64,000 nucleotides of DNA from Diorhabda sublineata (lineage: Eukaryota; Arthropoda; Insecta; Coleoptera; Chrysomelidae): positions 1-64,000 of the forward strand of contig NW_026614311.1 in assembly GCF_026230105.1 (NCBI RefSeq). Direction: 5' to 3'. This document shows, in pieces, positions 11,871-26,500 of the stretch. Within the stretch, counting starts at the first letter, position 1, and each line of letters opens with the position of its first letter. The translations under genes and the position numbers were made by a program. The notes below the pieces were generated by a model. The model made no database searches. It had not been told where the DNA came from and worked only from the letters and a program-made list of their open reading frames with translations.

Positions 11871-14800
11871 GAAGCCCATTGAGGTCGATTTTCACTTTGT
11901 GTTTATTGAAAATTTTCAGTCTATCTTGCTCATTTGAAGTCGAATTTTAACATTTATCATATATTTGAATGAGTTTGCATCTAACTTTGTCAGATATCGT
12001 CGATTTACATTCATTGAAGCCTATTGAAGTCGATTCTCACTTTGTGTTGATTAAAAATTTTCAAAGTCTATCTTCCTCATTTGAAGTCGAATTTCAACAT
12101 TTCTTATATATTTGAATGAGTTTGCATCCAACTTTGTCAGATATCGTCAATTTACATTCATTGAAGCCCATTGAAGTCGATTCTCACTTTGTGTTGATTG
12201 AAAATTTTCAAAGTCTATCTTCCTCATTTGAAGACGAATTTCAACATTTCTCATATATTTGAAAGAGTTTGCATCTAACTTTGTCAAATATCGTCGATTT
12301 ACATTCATTGAAGCCCATTGAAGTCGATTCTCACTTTGTGTTGATTGAAAATTTCCAAAGTCTATCTTCCTCATTTGAAGTCGAATTTCAACATTTCTCA
12401 TATATTTGAGTGAGTTCGCATCTGACTTTGTCAGATATCGTCGATTAACATCCATTGAAGCCCATTGAAGTCGATTGTCACTTTGTGTTTATTGAAAATT
12501 TTCAAAGTCTATCTTCCTCATTTGAAGTCGAATTTCAACATTTCTTATATATTTGAATGAGTTTGCATCTAACTTCTTCAGATATCGACGATTTACATTC
12601 ATTGAAGCCCATTGAAGTCGATTCTCACTTTGTGTTGATTGAAAATTTTCAAAGTCTATCTTCCTCATTTGGTGTCGAATTTCAACATTTCTTATATATT
12701 TAAATGAGTTCGCATCTAACTTTATCAGATATCGTCGATTTACATTCATTGAAGCCCATTGAGGTCGATTTTCACTTTGTGTTTATTGAAAATTTTCAGT
12801 CTATCTTGCTCATTTGAAGTCGAATTTTAACATTTATCATATATTTGAATGAGTTTGCATCTAACTTTGTCAGATATCGTCGATTTACATTCATTGAAGC
12901 CCATTGAAGTCGATTCTAACTTTGTGTTGATTAAAAATTTTCAAAGTCTATCTTCCTCATTTGGAGTCGAATTTCAACATTTCTTATATATTTGAATGAG
13001 TTCGCATCTAACTTTTTCAGATATCGTCGATTTACATTCATTGAGCCCATTGGGGTCGATTGTCACTTTGTGTTGATTGAAAATTTTCAGTCTATCTTCC
13101 TCATTTGAAGTCGAATTTTAACATTTCTCATATATTTGAATGAGTTTGCATCTAACTTTGTCAGATATCGTGGATTTACATTCATTGAAGCCCATTGAAG
13201 TCGATTCTCACTTTGTGTTTATTGAAAATTTTTAAAGTTTATCTTCCTCATTTGAAGTCGAATTTCAACATTTCTCATATATTTGGATGAGTTTATATCT
13301 AACTTTTTCAGATATCGTCGATTTACATTCATTGAAGCCCATTGAAGTCGATTCTCACTTTGTGTTGATTGAAAATTTTCAAAGTCTATCTTCCTCATTT
13401 GGTGTCGAATTTCAACATTTCTTATATATTTAAATGAGTTCGCATCTAACTTTATCAGATATCGTCGATTTACATTCATTGAAGCCCATTGAGGTCGATT
13501 ATCACTTTGTGTTTATTGAAAATTTTCAGTCTATCTTGCTCATTTGAAGTCGAATTTTAACATTTATCATATATTTGAATGAGTTTGCATCTAACTTTGT
13601 CAGATATCGTCGATTTACATTCATTGAAGCCTATTGAAGTCGATTCTCACTTTGTGTTGATTAAAAATTTTCAAAGTCTATCTTCCTCATTTGAAGTCGA
13701 ATTTCAACATTTCTTATATATTTGAATGAGTTCGCATCTAACTTTTTCAGATATCGTCGATTTACATTCATTGAGCCCATTGGGGTCGATTGTCACTTTG
13801 TGTTGATTGAAAATTTTCAGTCTATCTTCCTCATTTGAAGTCGAATTTCAACATTTCTCATATATTTGAATGAGTTTGCATCTAACTTTGTCAGATATCG
13901 TCGATTTACATTAATTGAAGCCCATTGAAGTCGATTCTCACTTTGTGTTGATTGAAAATTTTCAAAGTCTATCTTCCTCATTTGAAGTCGAATTTCAACA
14001 TTTCTCATATATTTGAATGAGTTTGCATCTAACTTTGTCAGATATCGTCGATTTACCTTAATTGAAGCCCATTGAAGACGATTCTCACTTTGTGTTGATT
14101 GAAAATTTTCAAAGTCTATCTTCCTCATTTGAATTCGAATTTCAACATTTCTCATATATTTGAATGAGTTTGCATCTAACTTTCTCAGATATCGTCGATT
14201 TACATTAATTGAAGCCCATTGAAGTCGATTCTCACTTTGTGTTGATTGAAAATTTTCAAAGTCTATCTTCCTCATTTGAAGTCGAAATTTAACATTTCTC
14301 ATATATTTGAATGAGTTTGCATCCAACTTGGTCAGATATCGTCAATTTACATTCATTGAAGCCCATTGAAGTCGATTTTCACTTTGTGTTGATTGAAAAT
14401 TTTCAAAGTCTATCTTCCTCATTTGAAGTCGAATTTCAACATTTCTCATATATTTGAATGAGTTTGCATCTAACTTTGTCAGATATCGTCGATTTACATT
14501 CATTGAAGCCCATTGAAGTCGATTCTCACTTTGTGTTTATTGAAAATTTTCAAAGTCTATCTTCCTCATTTGAAGTCGAATTTTAACATTTCTCATATAT
14601 TTGAATGAGTTTGCATCCAACTTTGTCAGATATCGTCAATTTACATTCATTGAAGCCCATTGAAGTCGATTCTCACTTTGTGTTGATTGAAAATTTTCAG
14701 TCTATCTTCCTCATTTGAAGACGAATTCCAACATTTCTCATATATTTGAAAGAGTTTGCATCTAACTTTGTCAAATATCGTCGATTTACATTCATTGAAG

Positions 14801-15540
14801 CCCATTGAAGTCGATTCTCACTTTGTGTTGATTGAAAATTTTCAAAGTCTATCTTCCTCATTTGAAGTCGAATTTTAACATTTCTCATATATTTGAATGA
14901 GTTTGCATCCAACTTTGTCAGATATCGTCAATTTACATTCATTGAAGCCCATTGAAGTCGATTCTCACTTTGTGTTTATTGAAAATTTTCAAAGTTTATC
15001 TTCCTCATTTGAAGACGAATTTCAACATTTCTCATATATTTGAAAGAGTTTGCATCTAACTTTGTCAAATATCGTCGATTTACATTCATTGAAGCCCATT
15101 GAAGTCGATTCTCACTTTGTGTTGATTGAAAATTTCCAAAGTCTATCTTCCTCATTTGAAGTCGAATTTCAACATTTCTCATATATTTGAGTGAGTTCGC
15201 ATCTGACTTTGTCAGATATCGTCGATTAACATCCATTGAAGCCCATTGAAGTCGATTGTCACTTTGTGTTTATTGAAAATTTTCAAAGTCTATCTTCCTC
15301 ATTTGAAGTCGAATTTCAACATTTCTTATATATTTGAATGAGTTTGCATCTAACTTTTTCAGATATCGTCGATTTACATTCATTGAAGCCCATTGAAGTC
15401 GATTCTCACTTTGTGTTGATTGAAAATTTTCAGTCTATCTTCCTCATTTGGTGTCGAATTTCAACATTTCTTATATATTTAAATGAGTTCGCATCTAACT
15501 TTATCAGATATCGTCGATTTACATTCATTGAAGCCCATTG
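11871..15540 (+). repeat. Mixed HOR region within domain 1
   Basis: About 25 monomers combine the TCTTGCTC module (near 11,928, 12,808 and 13,538), the GAGCCCATTGGGG 1-bp deletion class, CGTGGATTT (near 13,170) and dimers with GAAGACG-AAAGAG followed by GAGTGAGTTCGCATCTGAC. A block near 13,219 recurs near 15,998 and 17,899. Its private changes are GGATGAGTTTATATC and DIN-type substitutions in the minus-strand frame. No clean single period was found. Confidence 0.6.
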
Positions 15541-18500
15541 AGGTCGATTTTCACTTTGTGTTTATTGAAAATTTTCAGTCTATCTTGCTCATTTGAAGTC
15601 GAATTTTAACATTTATCATATATTTGAATGAGTTTGCATCTAACTTTGTCAGATATCGTCGATTTACATTCATTGAAGCCCATTGAAGTCGATTCTCACT
15701 TTGTGTTGATTAAAAATTTTCAAAGTCTATCTTCCTCATTTGAAGTCGAATTTCAACATTTCTTATATATTTGAATGAGTTCGCATCTAACTTTTTCAGA
15801 TATCGTCGATTTACATTCATTGAGCCCATTGGGGTCGATTGTCACTTTGTGTTGATTGAAAATTTTCAGTCTATCTTCCTCATTTGAAGTCGAATTTTAA
15901 CATTTCTCATATATTTGAATGAGTTTGCATCTAACTTTGTCAGATATCGTGGATTTACATTCATTGAAGCCCATTGAAGTCGATTCTCACTTTGTGTTTA
16001 TTGAAAATTTTTAAAGTTTATCTTCCTCATTTGAAGTCGAATTTCAACATTTCTCATATATTTGAATGAGTTTGCATCTAACTTTTTCAGATATCGTCGA
16101 TTTACATTCATTGAAGCCCATTGAAGTCGATTCTCACTTTGTGTTGATTGAAAATTTTCAAAGTCTATCTTCCTCATTTGGTGTCGAATTTCAACATTTC
16201 TTATATATTTAAATGAGTTCGCATCTAACTTTATCAGATATCGTCGATTTACATTCATTGAAGCCCATTGAGGTCGATTTTCACTTTGTGTTCATTGAAA
16301 ATTTTCAGTCTATCTTGCTCATTTGAAGTCGAATTTTAACATTTATCATATATTTGAATGAGTTTGCATCTAACTTTGTCAGATATCGTCGATTTACATT
16401 CATTGAAGCCCATTGAAGTCGATTCTCACTTTGTGTTGATTAAAAATTTTCAAAGTCTATCTTCCTCATTTGACGTCAAATTTCAAAATTTCTTATATAT
16501 TTGAATGAGTTCGCATCTAACTTTTTCAGATATCGTCGATTTACATTCATTGAGCCCATTGGGGTCGATTGTCACTTTGTGTTGATTGAAAATTTTCAAT
16601 CTATCTTCCTCATTTGAAGTCGAATTTCAACATTTCTCATATATTTGAATGAGTTTGCATCTAACTTTGTCAGATATCGTCGATTTACATTAATTGAAGC
16701 CCATTGAAGTCGATTCTCACTTTGTGTTGATTGAAAATTTTCAAAGTCTATCTTCCTCATTTGAAGTCGAATTTCAACATTTATCATATATTTGAATGAG
16801 TTTGCATCTAACTTTGTCAAATATCGTCGATTTACATTCATTGAAGCCCATTGAAGTCGATTCTCACTTTGTGTTGATTGAAAATTTCCAAAGTCTATCT
16901 TCCTCATTTGAAGTCGAATTTCAACATTTCTCATATATTTGAATGAGTTTGCATCTAACTTTGTCAGATATCGTCGATTTACATTAATTGAAGCCCATTG
17001 AAGTCGATTCTCACTTTGTGTTGATTGAAAATTTTCAAAGTCTATCTTCCTCATTTGAAGTCGAATTTCAACATTTCTCATATATTTGAATGAGTTTGCA
17101 TCTAACTTTGTCAGATATCGTCGATTTACATTAATTGAAGCCCATTGAAGTCGATTCTCACTTTGTGTTGATTGAAAATTTTCAAAGTCTATCTTCCTCA
17201 TTTGAAGTCGAATTTCAACATTTCTTATATATTTGAATGAGTTTGCATCTAACTTTTTCAGATATCGTCGATTTACATTCATTGAAGCCCATTGAAGTCG
17301 ATTCTCACTTTGTGTTGATTGAAAATTTTCAAAGTCTATCTTCCTCATTTGGTGTCGAATTTCAACATTTCTTATATATTTAAATGAGTTCGCATCTAAC
17401 TTTATCAGATATCGTCGATTTACATTCATTGAAGCCCATTGAGGTCGATTTTCACTTTGTGTTTATTGAAAATTTTCAGTCTATCTTGCTCATTTGAAGT
17501 CGAATTTTAACATTTATCATATATTTGAATGAGTTTGCATCTAACTTTGTCAGATATCGTCGATTTACATTCATTGAAGCCCATTGAAGTCGATTCTCAC
17601 TTTGTGTTGATTAAAAATTTTCAAAGTCTATCTTCCTCATTTGAAGTCGAATTTCAACATTTCTTATATATTTGAATGAGTTCGCATCTAACTTTTTCAG
17701 ATATCGTCGATTTACATTCATTGAGCCCATTGGGGTCGATTGTCACTTTGTGTTGATTGAAAATTTTCAGTCTATCTTCCTCATTTGAAGTCGAATTTTA
17801 ACATTTCTCATATATTTGAATGAGTTTGCATCTAACTTTGTCAGATATCGTGGATTTACATTCATTGAAGCCCATTGAAGTCGATTCTCACTTTGTGTTT
17901 ATTGAAAATTTTTAAAGTTTATCTTCCTCATTTGAAGTCGAATTTCAACATTTCTCATATATTTGAATGAGTTTGCATCTAACTTTTTCAGATATCGTCG
18001 ATTTACATTCATTGAAGCCCATTGAAGTCGATTCTCACTTTGTGTTGATTGAAAATTTTCAAAGTCTATCTTCCTCATTTGGTGTCGAATTTCAACATTT
18101 CTTATATATTTAAATGAGTTCGCATCTAACTTTATCAGATATCGTCGATTTACATTCATTGAAGCCCATTGAGGTCGATTTTCACTTTGTGTTCATTGAA
18201 AATTTTCAGTCTATCTTGCTCATTTGAAGTCGAATTTTAACATTTATCATATATTTGAATGAGTTTGCATCTAACTTTGTCAGATATCGTCGATTTACAT
18301 TCATTGAAGCCCATTGAAGTCGATTCTCACTTTGTGTTGATTAAAAATTTTCAAAGTCTATCTTCCTCATTTGACGTCAAATTTCAAAATTTCTTATATA
18401 TTTGAATGAGTTCGCATCTAACTTTTTCAGATATCGTCGATTTACATTCATTGAGCCCATTGGGGTCGATTGTCACTTTGTGTTGATTGAAAATTTTCAA

Positions 18501-21500
18501 TCTATCTTCCTCATTTGAAGTCGAATTTCAACATTTCTCATATATTTGAATGAGTTTGCATCTAACTTTGTCAGATATCGTCGATTTACATTAATTGAAG
18601 CCCATTGAAGTCGATTCTCACTTTGTGTTGATTGAAAATTTTCAAAGTCTATCTTCCTCATTTGAAGTCGAATTTCAACATTTATCATATATTTGAATGA
18701 GTTTGCATCTAACTTTGTCAAATATCGTCGATTTACATTCATTGAAGCCCATTGAAGTCGATTCTCACTTTGTGTTGATTGAAAATTTCCAAAGTCTATC
18801 TTCCTCATTTGAAGTCGAATTTCAACATTTCTCATATATTTGAGTGAGTTCGTATCTGACTTTGTCAGATATCGTCGATTAACATCCATTGAAGCCCATT
18901 GAAGTCGATTGTCACTTTGTGTTTATTGAAAATTTTCAAAGTCTATCTTCCTCATTTGAAGTCGAATTTCAACATTTCTTATATATTTGAATGAGTTTGC
19001 ATCTAACTTTTTCAGATATCGTCGATTTACATTCATTGAAGCCCATTGAAGTCGATTCTCACTTTGTGTTGATTGAAAATTTTCAAAGTCTATCTTCCTC
19101 ATTTGGTGTCGAATTTCAACATTTCTTATATATTTAAATGAGTTCGCATCTAACTTCATCAGATATCGTCGATTTACATTCATTGAAGCCCATTGAGGTC
19201 GATTTTCACTTTGTGTTCATTGAAAATTTTCAGTCTATCTTGCTCATTTGAAGTCGAATTTTAACATTTATCATATATTTGAATGAGTTTGCATCTAACT
19301 TTGTCAGATATCGTCGATTTACATTCATTGAAGCCCATTGAAGTCGATTCTCACTTTGTGTTGATTAAAAATTTTCAAAGTCTATCTTCCTCATTTGACG
19401 TCAAATTTCAAAATTTCTTATATATTTGAATGAGTTCGCATCTAACTTTTTCAGATATCGTCGATTTACATTCATTGAGCCCATTGGGGTCGATTGTCAC
19501 TTTGTGTTGATTGAAAATTTTCAATCTATCTTCCTCATTTGAAGTCGAATTTCAACATTTCTCATATATTTGAATGAGTTTGCATCTAACTTTGTCAGAT
19601 ATCGTCGATTTACATTAATTGAAGCCCATTGAAGTCGATTCTCACTTTGTGTTGATTGAAAATTTTCAAAGTCTATCTTCCTCATTTGAAGTCGAATTTC
19701 AACATTTATCATATATTTGAATGAGTTTGCATCTAACTTTGTCAAATATCGTCGATTTACATTCATTGAAGCCCATTGAAGTCGATTCTCACTTTGTGTT
19801 GATTGAAAATTTCCAAAGTCTATCTTCCTCATTTGAAGTCGAATTTCAACATTTCTCATATATTTGAGTGAGTTCGTATCTGACTTTGTCAGATATCGTC
19901 GATTAACATCCATTGAAGCCCATTGAAGTCGATTGTCACTTTGTGTTTATTGAAAATTTTCAAAGTCTATCTTCCTCATTTGAAGTCGAATTTCAACATT
20001 TCTTATATATTTGAATGAGTTTGCATCTAACTTTTTCAGATATCGTCGATTTACATTCATTGAAGCCCATTGAAGTCGATTCTCACTTTGTGTTGATTGA
20101 AAATTTTCAAAGTCTATCTTCCTCATTTGGTGTCGAATTTCAACATTTCTTATATATTTAAATGAGTTCGCATCTAACTTTATCAGATATCGTCGATTTA
20201 CATTCATTGAAGCCCATTGAGGTCGATTTTCACTTTGTGTTTATTGAAAATTTTCAGTCTATCTTGCTCATTTGAAGTCGAATTTTAACATTTATCATAT
20301 ATTTGAATGAGTTTGCATCTAACTTTTTCAGATATCGTCGATTTACATTCATTGAAGCCCATTGAAGTCGATTCTCACTTTGTGTTTATTGAAAATTTTT
20401 AAAGTTTATCTTCCTCATTTGAAGTCGAATTTCAACATTTATCATATATTTGAATGAGTTTGCATCTAACTTTGTCAAATATCGTCGATTTACATTCATT
20501 GAAGCCCATTGAAGTCGATTCTCACTTTGTGTTGATTGAAAATTTCCAAAGTCTATCTTCCTCATTTGAAGTCGAATTTTAACATTTCTCATATATTTGA
20601 ATGAGTTTGCATCTAACTTTGTCAGATATCGTGGATTTACATTCATTGAAGCCCATTGAAGTCGATTCTCACTTTGTGTTTATTGAAAATTTTTAAAGTT
20701 TATCTTCCTCATTTGAAGTCGAATTTCAACATTTCTCATATATTTGAATGAGTTTGCATCTAACTTTTTCAGATATCGTCGATTTACATTCATTGAAGCT
20801 CATTGAAGTCGATTCTCACTTTGTGTTGATTGAAAATTTTCAAAGTTTATCTTCCTCATTTGGTGTCGAATTTCAACATTTCTTATATATTTAAATGAGT
20901 TCGCATCTAACTTTATCAGATATCGTCGATTTACATTCATTGAAGCCCATTGAGGTCGATTTTCACTTTGTGTTTATTGAAAATTTTCAGTCTATCTTGC
21001 TCATTTGAAGTCGAATTTTAACATTTATCATATATTTGAATGAGTTTGCATCTAACTTTGTCAGATATCGTCGATTTACATTCATTGAAGCCCATTGAAG
21101 TCGATTCTCACTTTGTGTTGATTAAAAATTTTCAAAGTCTATCTTCCTCATTTGACGTCGAATTTCAAAATTTCTTATATATTTGAATGAGTTCGCATCT
21201 AACTTTTTCAGATATCGTCGATTTACATTCATTGAGCCCATTGGGGTCGATTGTCACTTTGTGTTGATTGAAAATTTTCAATCTATCTTCCTCATTTGAA
21301 GTCGAATTTCAACATTTCTCATATATTTGAATGAGTTTGCATCTAACTTTGTCAGATATCGTCGATTTACATTAATTGAAGCCCATTGAAGTCGATTCTC
21401 ACTTTGTGTTGATTGAAAATTTTCAAAGTCTATCTTCCTCATTTGAAGTCGAATTTCAACATTTATCATATATTTGAATGAGTTTGCATCTAACTTTGTC

Positions 21501-22300
21501 AGATATCGTCGATTTACATTAATTGAAGCCCATTGAAGACGATTCTCACTTTGTGTTGATTGAAAATTTTCAAAGTCTATCTTCCTCATTTGAAGTCGAA
21601 TTTCAACATTTCTCATATATTTGAATGAGTTTGCATCTAACTTTGTCAAATATCGTCGATTTACATTCATTGAAGCCCATTGAAGTCGATTCTCACTTTG
21701 TGTTGATTGAAAATTTTTAAAGTCTATCTTCCTCATTTGAATTCGAATTTCAACATTTCTCATATATTTGAATGAGTTTGCATCTAACTTTCTCAGATAT
21801 CGTCGATTTACATTAATTGAAGCCCATTGAAGTCGATTCTCACTTTGTGTTGATTGGAAATTTTCAAAGTCTATCTTCCTCATTTGAAGTCGAATTTCAA
21901 CATTTCTCATATATTTGAGTGAGTTCGCATCTGACTTTGTCAGATATCGTCGATTAACATCCATTGAAGCCCATTGAAGTCGATTGTCACTTTGTGTTTA
22001 TTGAAAATTTTCAAAGTCTATCTTCCTCATTTGAAGTCGAATTTCAACATTTCTTATATATTTGAATGAGTTTGCATCTAACTTTTTCAGATATCGTCGA
22101 TTTACATTCATTGAAGCCCATTGAAGTCGATTCTCACTTTGTGTTGATTGAAAATTTTCAAAGTCTATCTTCCTCATTTGGTGTCGAATTTCAACATTTC
22201 TTATATATTTAAATGAGTTCGCATCTAACTTTATCAGATATCGTCGATTTACATTCATTGAAGCCCATTGAGGTCGATTTTCACTTTGTGTTTATTGAAA
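15541..22300 (+). repeat. HOR domain with 13-monomer (1,901-bp) and 7-monomer (1,024-bp) periods
   Basis: A monomer with CATTTGACGTC, creating a GACGTC site, marks copies at 16,472, 18,373, 19,397 and 21,154 (spacings 1,901, 1,024 and 1,757 bp). In the first three it is followed by AAATTTCAAAATTTC. The neighbouring monomers share GTGTTCATTG and a 2-bp deletion, TTTTCAATC. The spacings equal 13, 7 and 12 monomers minus 10, 5 and 7 bases. The period changed by gain or loss of whole monomers. Confidence 0.75.
18171..20218 (+). repeat. Tandem duplication of a 1,024-bp, 7-monomer block
   Basis: The halves 18,171-19,194 and 19,195-20,218 share a private change GAGTTCGTATCTGAC (near 18,849 and 19,873) not seen elsewhere, and also GTGTTCATTG, TGACGTCAAATTTC and TTTTCAATC. 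Sharing of a private mutation implies recent duplication. The spacing is 7x147-5. Confidence 0.8.
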
Positions 22301-25300
22301 ATTTTCAGTCTATCTTGCTCATTTGAAGTCGAATTTTAACATTTATCATATATTTGAATGAGTTTGCATCTAACTTTGTCAGATATCGTCGATTTACATT
22401 CATTGAAGCCCATTGAAGTCGATTCTCACTTTGTGTTGATTAAAAATTTTCAAAGTCTATCTTCCTCATTTGAAGTCGAATTTCAACATTTCTTATATAT
22501 TTGAATGAGTTCGCATCTAACTTTTTCAGATATCGTCGATTTACATTCATTGAGCCCATTGGGGTCGATTGTCACTTTGTGTTGATTGAAAATTTTCAGT
22601 CTATCTTCCTCATTTGAAGTCGAATTTTAACATTTCTCATATATTTGAATGAGTTTGCATCTAACTTTGTCAGATATCGTGGATTTACATTCATTGAAGC
22701 CCATTGAAGTCGATTCTCACTTTGTGTTGATTGAAAATTTCCAAAGTCTATCTTCCTCATTTGAAGTCGAATTTCAACATTTCTCATATATTTGAGTGAG
22801 TTCGCATCTGACTTTGTCAGATATCGTCGATTAACATCCATTGAAGCCCATTGAAGTCGATTGTCACTTTGTGTTTATTGAAAATTTTCAAAGTCTATCT
22901 TCCTCATTTGAAGTCGAATTTCAACATTTCTTATATATTTGAATGAGTTTGCATCTAACTTTTTCAGATATCGTCGATTTACATTCATTGAAGCCCATTG
23001 AAGTCGATTCTCACTTTGTGTTTATTGAAAATTTTCAAAGTTTATCTTCCTCATTTGAAGACGAATTTCAACATTTCTCATATATTTGAAAGAGTTTGCA
23101 TCTAACTTTGTCAAATATCGTCGATTTACATTCATTGAAGCCCATTGAAGTCGATTCTCACTTTGTGTTGATTGAAAATTTCCAAAGTCTATCTTCCTCA
23201 TTTGAAGTCGAATTTCAACATTTCTCATATATTTGAGTGAGTTCGCATCTGACTTTGTCAGATATCGTCGATTAACATCCATTGAAGCCCATTGAAGTCG
23301 ATTGTCACTTTGTGTTTATTGAAAATTTTCAAAGTCTATCTTCCTCATTTGAAGTCGAATTTCAACATTTCTCATATATTTGAATGAGTTTGCATCTAAC
23401 TTTGTCAGATATCGTGGATTTACATTCATTGAAGCCCATTGAAGTCGATTCTCACTTTGTGTTGATTGAAAATTTCCAAAGTCTATCTTCCTCATTTGAA
23501 GTCGAATTTCAACATTTCTCATATATTTGAATGAGTTTGCATCTAACTTTGTCAGATATCGTCGATTTACATTCATTGAAGCCCATTGAAGTCGATTCTC
23601 ACTTTGTGTTTATTGAAAATTTTCAAAGTTTATCTTCCTCATTTGAAGACGAATTTCAACATTTCTCATATATTTGAAAGAGTTTGCATCTAACTTTGTC
23701 AAATATCGTCGATTTACATTCATTGAAGCCCATTGAAGTCGATTCTCACTTTGTGTTGATTGAAAATTTCCAAAGTCTATCTTCCTCATTTGAAGTCGAA
23801 TTTCAACATTTCTCATATATTTGAGTGAGTTCGCATCTGACTTTGTCAGATATCGTCGATTAACATCCATTGAAGCCCATTGAAGTCGATTGTCACTTTG
23901 TGTTTATTGAAAATTTTCAAAGTCTATCTTCCTCATTTGAAGTCGAATTTCAACATTTCTTATATATTTGAATGAGTTTGCATCTAACTTTTTCAGATAT
24001 CGTCGATTTACATTCATTGAAGCCCATTGAAGTCGATTCTCACTTTGTGTTGATTGAAAATTTTCAAAGTCTATCTTCCTCATTTGGTGTCGAATTTCAA
24101 CATTTCTTATATATTTAAATGAGTTCGCATCTAACTTTATCAGATATCGTCGATTTACATTCATTGAAGCCCATTGAGGTCGATTTTCACTTTGTGTTTA
24201 TTGAAAATTTTCAGTCTATCTTGCTCATTTGAAGTCGAATTTTAACATTTATCATATATTTGAATGAGTTTGCATCTAACTTTGTCAGATATCGTCGATT
24301 TACATTCATTGAAGCCCATTGAAGTCGATTTTCACTTTGTGTTGATTAAAAATTTTCAAAGTCTATCTTCCTCATTTGAAGTCGAATTTCAACATTTCTT
24401 ATATATTTGAATGAGTTCGCATCTAACTTTTTCAGATATCGTCGATTTACATTCATTGAGCCCATTGGGGTCGATTGTCACTTTGTGTTGATTGAAAATT
24501 TTCAGTCTATCTTCCTCATTTGAAGTCGAATTTTAACATTTCTCATATATTTGAATGAGTTTGCATCTAACTTTGTCAGATATCGTGGATTTACATTCAT
24601 TGAAGCCCATTGAAGTCGATTCTCACTTTGTGTTGATTGAAAATTTTAAAAGTTTATCTTCCTCATTTGAAGACGAATTTCAACATTTCTCATATATTTG
24701 AATGAGTTTGCATCTAACTTTGTCAGATATCGTCGATTTACATTCATTGAAGCCCATTGAAGTCGATTCTCACATTGTGTTGATTAAAAATTTTCAAAGT
24801 CTATCTTCCTCATTTGAAGTCGAATTTCAACATTTCTTATATATTTGAATGAGTTCGCATCTAACTTTTTCAGATATCGTCGATTTACATTCATTGAGCC
24901 CATTGGGGTCGATTGTCACTTTGTGTTGATTGAAAATTTTCAGTCTATCTTCCTCATTTGAAGTCGAATTTCAACATTTCTCATATATTTGAATGAGTTT
25001 GCATCTAACTTTGTCAGATATCGTCGATTTACATTCATTGAAGCCCATTGAAGTCGATTCTCACTTTGTGTTGATTGAAAATTTTCAAAGTCTATCTTCC
25101 TCATTTGAAGACGAATTTCAACATTTCTCATATATTTGAATGAGTTTGCATCTAACTTTGTCAGATATCGTCGATTTACATTCATTGAAGCCCATTGAAG
25201 TCGATTCTCACTTTGTGTTGATTAAAAATTTTCAAAGTCTATCTTCCTCATTTGAAGTCGAATTTCAACATTTCTCATATATTTGAATGAGTTCGCATCT

Positions 25301-26500
25301 AACTTTTTCAGATATCGTCGTTTTACATTCATTGAGCCCATTGGGGTCGACTGTCACTTTGTGTTGATTGAAAATTTTCAGTCTATCTTCCTCATTTGAA
25401 GTCGAATTTTAACATTTCTCATATATTTGAATGAGTTTGCATCTAACTTTGTCAGATATCGTGGATTTACATTCATTGAAGCCCATTGAAGTCGATTCTC
25501 ACTTTGTGTTGATTGAAAATTTTCAAAGTCTATCTTCCTCATTTGAAGTCGAATTTCAACATTTCTCATATATTTGAATGAGTTTGCATCTAACTTTGTC
25601 AAATATCGTCGATTTACATTCATTGAAGCCCATTGAAGTCGATTCTCACTTTGTGTTTATTGAAAATTTTCAAAGTTTATCTTCCTCATTTGAAGACGAA
25701 TTTCAACATTTCTCATATATTTGAATGAGTTTGCATCTAACTTTGTCAGATATCGTCGATTTACATTCATTGAAGCCCATTGAAGTCGATTCTCACTTTG
25801 TGTTGATTAAAAATTTTCAAAGTCTATCTTCCTCATTTGACGACGAATTTCAACATTTCTTATATATTTGAATGAGTTCGCATCTAACTTTTTCAGATAT
25901 CGTCGATTTACATTCATTGAGCCCATTGGGGTCGATTGTCACTTTGTGTTGATTGAAAATTTTCAGTCTATCTTCCTCATTTGAAGTCGAATTTTAACAT
26001 TTCTCATATATTTGAATGAGTTTGCATCTAACTTTGTCAGATATCGTGGATTTACATTCATTGAAGCCCATTGAAGTCGATTCTCACTTTGTGTTGATTG
26101 AAAATTTTCAAAGTCTATCTTCCTCATTTGAAGTCGAATTTCAACATTTCTCATATATTTGAATGAGTTTGCATCTAACTTTGTCAGATATCGTCGATTT
26201 ACATTCATTGAAGCCCATTGAAGTCGATTCTCACTTTGTGTTTATTGAAAATTTTCAAAGTTTATCTTCCTCATTTGAAGACGAATTTCAACATTTCTCA
26301 TATATTTGAAAGAGTTTGCATCTAACTTTGTCAAATATCGTCGATTTACATTCATTGAAGCCCATTGAAGTCGATTCTCACTTTGTGTTGATTGAAAATT
26401 TTCAAAGTCTGTCCTCCTCATTTGAAGTCGAATTTCAACATTTCTCATATATTTGAGTGAGTTCGCATCTGACTTTGTCAGATATCGTCGATTAACATCC
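22301..26500 (+). repeat. End of domain 1: CGTGGATTT and GAAGACG dimers
   Basis: A 294-bp dimer (GTTTATTG, GAAGACGAAT, AAAGAGTTTG and CAAATATCG in the first monomer; ATTTCCAAAG and GAGTGAGTTCGCATCTGAC in the second) lies at about 22,994 and 23,582, with related copies near 14,948 and 26,214. CGTGGATTT recurs near 22,680, 23,410, 24,590, 25,455 and 26,045. A 585-bp spacing (4x147-3) is seen between 25,378 and 25,963. The TCTTGCTC variant makes its last appearance near 24,229. Confidence 0.65.
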
